Shown here piece after piece: positions 9,251 through 14,594 of a DNA stretch of 14,594 nucleotides. The first letter of the stretch is position 1, and the number at the start of each line of letters is the position of its first letter. The position numbers were made by a program, and so were the translations under genes. The notes beneath the pieces were generated by a model. The model did not search any database. It was not told where the DNA came from and saw only the letters and a program-made list of their open reading frames with translations. The DNA comes from Poronia punctata. Lineage: Eukaryota; Ascomycota; Sordariomycetes; Xylariales; Xylariaceae. The stretch spans positions 1 through 14,594 of the forward strand of contig MU401946.1 in assembly GCA_022579005.1 (NCBI GenBank). The letters are read 5' to 3'.

Positions 9251-9265
9251 AAAAAAAAAAAAAAA
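9251..9265. repeat. 15-A homopolymer in copy B
   Basis: A run of 15 A followed by GGG occurs where copy A (about 1455-1466) reads AATTAGTAAAGG. The run is a local expansion in B. It sits inside the element rather than at its 3' end, so it is not a retroposon poly-A tail. Confidence 0.7.
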
Positions 9266-10282
9266 GGGTTTTTATTTTTTATATATGCTTATATATTAAA
9301 AGTTATTAATTAAAGTAAATATTTTTTTAATATATTATTAATATAATAAGCTTTATTGTTTTAGTTATAAAATAATATTAATAACTATTTAAGCTTGCTT
9401 TTTAACTATAGCACTATATATTATAGCTAGTGCGCTTTTTTTTAAGTAAGCAAGCAATGTTTAACTATTAATTTTATAAAAAATAATAAAATATATTATA
9501 TATATATAGTTAAAAAGGTTTTTAGTAAAGCAGTAATTATAATAATAATTAAGTTTTAACTACTTTATTAAGTTTTATATATTTTAATTAAATAAGTTTT
9601 TTATTAATATGCTTTAGTTTATAATAAATAAATTTTAAGTATATATTATATAAAATAGTAAGCGGTAATTTTTAAGTACTTATATAAGTAAAATAATAAA
9701 AAAGATTAATATAGTAATAGTATATATATAAATAAATATAAAAACTAAAATAAGTTTTAAAAATTAGTATAGCTACAGTTTTTTACTTTTAAGTAAAACT
9801 TATATAGTAGATTTTTTTTTGTACAATATAGTATAAGGTGCTAAATGCTTTTAAAATAATAGTATATAATTAAAAAAAAATATATATAACTAAAAACTTG
9901 CTGCTAACGTTAATTACTTTAAAATAAAAGTATTTTATATATAGTATATAAAAGAGAATATAGTGTTAAATAGGTAAAAAAATAAGCATATTTATATATA
10001 TAATAATAAGGTATTTTATATAATATACTAATAATAGTAAAAGTATAAAATAAAGTAAATTTAAATAGAAATTTTTAATAGCATATAGCGCTAAATTTAT
10101 ATTTTAATAGTTATTGCTAATAAATTTTAAATAAGTTAATATATATAAATAAAATAGTAATTTTTATAAGTATAATTAGCTAATATATATACTTATTTAG
10201 CTTTTTTATATATAAGTGTTTACTTTTTTTACTAGTTGCTTATAATAAAGTATAAGTATATTTTTACTTATAGCTAAACTTA

Positions 10283-10292
10283 AGTATATATA
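10283..10292. repeat. AT run in copy B replacing a GT run in copy A
   Basis: AGTATATATA aligns with AGTGTGTGTG at 2491-2500. All differences are G to A in TpG context. Confidence 0.65.
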
Positions 10293-10987
10293 TAAAAGTT
10301 ATAAAAAATATATAAGTATACGTATATAGCCTTTTAAAGCATTAAGCTACGTAAGTATATATTTAGTTTTAATTATAGGTTTTAATATAAGTATATTTTC
10401 CTTGTTTTTATTTATTATATATTTAATATTTAAAGCTTATATTTTACTTTTTATTTTAATAATATATAGTTTTTTTAAAATATATAAATAAAATATACTA
10501 TTAGCCTTTTAAAGCTTTTAGCTAGTACAACATCTTGCTTAAGTAAAATATATAAAAAATAAATAAGATATAGCTTATATATGCACTATTGTTAATATAT
10601 ATACTTTTATTTATTATAGCTTTTAAAGTAAAAAGCTATATTGTTTTTATTTAAGCTATAGTTAAAGTATAAGTAATAAAGCTAATTTTAGCTTTGCTTT
10701 ATATTTTTAATATTTTATATTTTTTAAGTTTTATTAGTATACTATTAAAAAAGTATTATATAACTACGTTTATAAAATAAAATATAAGCTATAGTTTAAT
10801 TAGTTAGTATTTAATATTATATTAGTTATTAAGTTAAAATAGTATAATATTATAACTTAGTATATAATATAAAATAAGTAAGTAGTAATAATAATAGTAA
10901 AAAAATTAATTATTATTATTAACTAATAAAAACTATTATATAGTTATTTTTATTTTTACTATAGTAAGCTAAGCATACTAATAGTGC

Positions 10988-11003
10988 TAAGTTTTAAAAC
11001 TTA
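10988..11003. repeat. Perfect 16-bp palindrome (copy B)
   Basis: TAAGTTTTAAAACTTA is self-complementary and aligned with 3199-3214. The motif AAGCTAAGCAT stands shortly before it in both copies (10966-10976 and 3177-3187). Confidence 0.65.
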
Positions 11004-11036
11004 AATATAAAACAAAAAAACTTTACTTTAACTTTT

Positions 11037-11829
11037 AGCTTATGCTTGCCTTCTAAGCACTTAATATATTTATTAAACATATTTTTATTATAAAAGTTTA
11101 TAATTTTTAAGTTTGTTTTTATTAAGCTAATATTTGTTTTTAATAGTATTATTATTTATTAATTAAAAGCTGCAAAAGCGCTTGTAACTATATACGCTAT
11201 ATTTATTAATTGTTTTTTTATTTTTTTTGCAAAGCTTTACATTTATATAATTTTAAATAGTGTTAATATTTTTAATAATATAATTTATAGCGTTATAATA
11301 GCAGCAGCGTTATAGTTATATATTTTATATATAAGTAAAGCATGCTTTATTATTTAATTTAACATATAAATAGCAAGTAAGAAAAGGTTTTAAACTATAG
11401 TTTTTAGTAGCATATTAAATATAATATTTGTTTATTTCTTTGCTAGTAATATAAATAAAACAAGCTTAAAAGTAAGCTTTGTTTAATTAAATTTTTATAG
11501 CAAAGTTTTAAACGTTTTTTATTATAATATTATTATATTAGCTAACGTAGATTTTAAAGTTATTAAATAAATTATAAATAATATTACGCTTAAGTTTTTA
11601 TATAATTAAATTAGTAATTAAATTTATAGTATTTATATATAAATACGTACGCTTATAGCTATATTAAGTAGTATAGTTGTTATTTTAAAGGTGTTTTAAA
11701 ATTTTAAGTATATGTTGCTTTTTTTAATAAAAATAAGTAATTTAGTTTATTTAAAAGCTATAATAGTTTTAAGGTCTAGTTAGTTTAATTTATTACTATA
11801 AGCAGTAGCGTATAATTTAGCTATTAATA
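11037..11829. repeat. Copy B, divergent core with higher CpA retention
   Basis: This is the counterpart of 3239-4087, but it aligns only in patches. In 11041-11520 I count 35 C, 13 of them before A (37%). That compares with 6 of 29 in the A core and 4 of 29 in 1081-1500. Words such as CTGCAAAAGCGCTTG (near 11170) look less degraded than anything in the conserved parts. No gene is readable. Lower mutation here fits the low similarity between the two cores, since RIP needs homologous partners. Confidence 0.5.
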
Positions 11830-12183
11830 TAATAAAGTTTAAACTATAAAAATATTAATATGCTTTTTTATTAGCTTTTAGTTATAGTAAAAAAGTATAT
11901 ATATTAAAGCGTAATATATAAAATATTAGTTTAAATACTTATAAGCTTAAATATAAGCAAGCAATTTATATTTAAATATGCAAATAAGGTTAATTGGCTT
12001 TAATGCTAATAATATAGGTAAGTATTTACTTATATACTAAAGTGCACTGGTTATTATAATTAATGTTGCAAAATAAAAGAATTGTAAAAAGTAAGTAAAT
12101 TAAAATAGTAGTAGTAAAGTTAATAATAAAAGTAGTAAGGTATAAGGTATAAAGTTTATAAAATAAAAGTTATTAAATATAGG

Positions 12184-12303
12184 TTAAATATAATTAGTTT
12201 TAAGCTAAAATAGTTAAATAGCCTATTTATTTATAAAAATATTATAGTATACTAATTAAATATAATTAGTTTAAATTTAAAATAGCTATATAACTTACTT
12301 ATA
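12184..12303. repeat. Near-tandem duplication (72-bp spacing) in copy B
   Basis: Two units beginning TTAAATATAATTAG start at 12184 and 12256 and stay similar for about 46 bases. Copy A holds the same units at 4441 and 4768, pushed apart by the 255-bp block. Confidence 0.6.
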
Positions 12304-13153
12304 TATAAGCTTTATAGTGCGCTTTGTTTTATATATATAAGTATATAAGAAAATGTATACTTATAATTAAATCTAGTTATTAATATACTTTTTTTTTTTG
12401 CGTATAACTTAAATAAATTAATATTATAGCCTTATATATTTTTTTTTTTGTTAACAATACGTATTTTATTAAATAAGTAAAAGGCAATAGTATACTAGTT
12501 TATTTTAATATAAGTAAGTAAGTACTTAGTTGCTTTGTTTATAAATAAACAAATTAGCTTATAAGCTAGTTTAAAATTAATTATCTTATTTAATTTAAAT
12601 TTTTTAACTTAAGCAGTTAGTTTATAGCAGTATATAAGTACTATTTTTAAACTATATATTATACTTTTTTTTTAATTTATATTAAAAAAATTAAGTTTAA
12701 TTATTATATATTTTTATAATAATTGCAGTTTATTTCTAAGTAAAAAAAATAAATTTATAGTTTTTTATTAATAAAGCATTGTTTAAGCGTTGGTTTTATA
12801 TAAAATTATAATATATATTAGCAAATAATGCAACTTATAAAAATAAATATAATATAATATTAACTTTTGCTATTTTACTTAGCTTATTTTATAATTAGTT
12901 TTTTTAATAATTTTTTATAGTTTATTTAAGTGCTAGTTTTTTTATAACTTAAATTAAGTATTTTTGCTTTTTTTTAAAAATATAAACAATAATAGTTAAA
13001 ATAATAAAAATATTAGCTTAAAAAATAAGTATTATTTAATAACTATTTAGTACTTTTATTTTTTTTATATTTAACTTTATAAGTAATGTTAGTTATATTT
13101 TTATTTTTTTTATTACTAGTTTTATTTAGCAATTTTTAAATATAATGTTAGCA

Positions 13154-13190
13154 ATGCTTAGCTTTTTTTGCTTAAAAATAAGCTAAGCAT
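13154..13190. repeat. 11-bp perfect inverted repeat (stem-loop) in copy B
   Basis: ATGCTTAGCTT (13154-13164) and AAGCTAAGCAT (13180-13190) are perfect arms around 15 bases. Allowing a one-base bulge, the flanking AGCA and TGCT extend the stem. In copy A (about 5646-5682) the left arm carries one change and the right arm reads AAAAAAAGCAT, so the stem is partly lost. The right-arm word AAGCTAAGCAT also occurs at 3177, 3591 and 10966. Confidence 0.6.
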
Positions 13191-13584
13191 GCTTTATTAT
13201 AAAGCTTAGTTACTAAATAGTAAATATTAAATAAAAATAATATAAAAACTAAAATAGTATAATAATTATTATATAGCAAAATATTATAACTTTAAAAATA
13301 AACTAAAAAAGTAAAAAAGTAATTATAGTTTATTAAAAGTAAATAAAAAAAAGATTAGATAGCATTTATATTAATTTTATTAAAATAGCTTATATAAATT
13401 TAAACCTTTTAATTAAAAAAAAGCTAGCATATAACCTGCTTAACTAACTATATTATATATTAAAATATAAAATATATATATATAAAGTTAGCAATATATA
13501 TAGTTTATACAGTTTTAAGCAGTGCTTTATATACTTTATAAAAATTAAAAATATTAATAAAAACATTTTTGTTTTTAATAGCAA

Positions 13585-13611
13585 TTTTTAATTTGCTTAA
13601 GCAATTAAAAA
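13585..13611. repeat. 27-bp inverted repeat near the 3' end of copy B
   Basis: The core TTGCTTAAGCAA (13593-13604) is a perfect palindrome. Beyond one bulged T at 13592 the arms extend by TTTTTAA and TTAAAAA, for 13 paired positions in all. It lies about 150 bp from the copy end, in the patch where A and B diverge. Confidence 0.55.
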
Positions 13612-13757
13612 GTATAAAATGCTTTAAATAAAGCTTGCTAACTTAATAAGGTTAAGAAAATATAATAATATAAAAAAATAAAAATAAAAGAAATTTGCGC
13701 TTTAAGTGTTTTTATATAAAGATGCTAACACTAGTATAAAATATAATATAGTTAGTA

Positions 13758-14594
13758 AAAATATTTATTATTTAATATATAATTTAAAAATATATATATA
13801 AATTAACACTTTATAATTAATTATAATATAGTTTAGTTGCGTAAATTTAATAAATAAAGTAATAAGTATAATATAAATACTTAATAAAGTATAAGTAAAT
13901 TTTTTATTAATAACTTATAAACTTAGGTTTAATTACTTTTTAAAGCTTTTAGTTATACTAGTAAAGTTACTATATAAGTATAAGTAAGTATAAATTAGTT
14001 AGTATAAGTAAGTATTTTAATTAACTAAAATATACTTAAGTACTAAAATATATAAGTTTATTATAAATAATTAGACTTATTTTAAATAATTTATTTTTAA
14101 TATATAAATTAAGTTTAAAATATAAAAAATTATTAATAAATTTAAATTTAAAAATTTATTATAACTTTTTTCATAGTACTTTTTAAAAAATTAAAAATGT
14201 TTTTTAAAACTATAAAAGTATATTATATAAGTTTATATTTAAAATTATATAATATTAAAAATATTATATATAGTAATTTAAAAGAGTTTAAAATTATTTA
14301 AAAAATTTTATAAATTTTAAAAAAAAATATTATATTTATAAATACTAAAGTAATATTAACTACTTAGTTAATATATAATATATTAAAATATATATATTAT
14401 ATATTTAAAATAAAAGTAAAAATATATTATAGTAGTTAATAAAAATAATATTATTTTTATATAAACTATATTATATATATTTTTAATATATATTATTAAT
14501 AATATAATACTATATAAATAAGTATATAAATAAAAAGCAAACATTTTATATTATATTTTAATATATAATATAATAAAACTTTTATATTAATTAT
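13758..14594. other. Right flank, extremely AT-rich, no gene recognised
   Basis: Similarity to copy A's downstream sequence stops at 13757. Of 12 C counted in 13801-14040, one precedes A. From about 14060 G and C become very rare: I count 27 in 14101-14580 (5.6%), compared with 14.5% in 1081-1500. The segment is built of TATA, AATATT and TTTAAA words and has many short AT palindromes, for example around 14370-14410. Near 13970-14015, TATAAGTAAGTA-like words repeat several times. No gene, RNA or element end is recognised. Confidence 0.55.

Larger units (their letters stand above)
8558..13757. repeat. Long direct repeat, copy B (RIP-degraded, probable transposable element)
   Basis: This 5200-bp copy is in the same orientation as 764-6249 and starts with the same bases (AAATAAAATATATATATATT). 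It is 286 bp shorter than A, of which 255 bp are one block. The preceding 30 bases do not match A's flank, which supports 8558 as a true edge. B appears somewhat more mutated than A in the 5' part: for example GTGTGTGTG in A is GTATATATA in B, and AAAGGAC is AAAAAAT. Its core keeps more CpA than the rest. No frame is open, and the element family and original strand are unknown. Confidence 0.85.

Noticed and set aside
12700..13090. Minus-strand frame whose only stops are TAA or TAG, as if restored glutamine codons would open it
   Set aside because: TGA is rare everywhere here because TpG and GpA are depleted, so any frame would show this. No reverse transcriptase, transposase or other motif could be recognised, and I did not call a pseudogene.
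1..14594. Protein-coding genes
   Set aside because: TAA and TAG occur every few codons in all frames of both strands. The frames that look slightly longer are made of AAA, TTT, ATA and TAT codons, as expected from composition alone.
1..14594. Mitochondrial or apicomplexan (Plasmodium-like) AT-rich genome
   Set aside because: No mitochondrial rRNA, tRNA or respiratory gene is recognisable. Strand-symmetric loss of CpA and TpG in long repeats points to RIP instead of simple AT bias.

Overview
The window is extremely AT-rich, non-coding DNA. It carries the mark of repeat-induced point mutation (RIP), the C-to-T process of filamentous ascomycetes that prefers CpA sites. Surviving C is mostly followed by T, surviving G is mostly preceded by A, and TA is in excess. 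Stop codons fill all frames on both strands. I see no intact gene, rRNA, tRNA or CRISPR array. The best reading is an AT-rich heterochromatic block (an AT isochore, pericentromere or transposon graveyard) of a Pezizomycotina fungus. The species cannot be named from this sequence.

Layout. Bases 1-763 are a left flank. Its first ~180 bases have no CpA, but 181-763 keep many CpA sites and end in the only GC-rich cluster of the window (745-763). At 764 the first copy (A, 764-6249) of a long direct repeat begins. Bases 6250-8557 are a mutated spacer present once here. A second copy (B, 8558-13757) follows in the same orientation. Bases 13758-14594 are a right flank that falls to about 5.6% G+C (27 of 480 bases counted in 14101-14580).

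The copies are collinear. Each has a well-conserved 5' part of ~2.5 kb, a poorly conserved core of ~0.8 kb, and a conserved 3' part of ~2 kb with a diverged patch near its end. Copy A carries 255 bp that B lacks, between two near-identical 13-14 bp direct repeats. Most differences are C/T or G/A transitions, as RIP predicts, with some transversions and many small indels. The repeat was probably a transposable element. Its coding content has been erased, and I found neither terminal inverted repeats nor LTRs that would place it in a family.

There is no gene system to describe. The interesting content is mutational. CpA loss is stronger inside the repeats than in 181-763, but TpC (and GpA) is rare in every segment I counted, including that milder flank, so a second context effect may be present. 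Surviving CpA in the copies is mostly GpCpA. Several palindromes and a simple repeat show the mutation process acting symmetrically on both strands or being unable to act. All counts were made by hand on stated segments and may be off by one or two.
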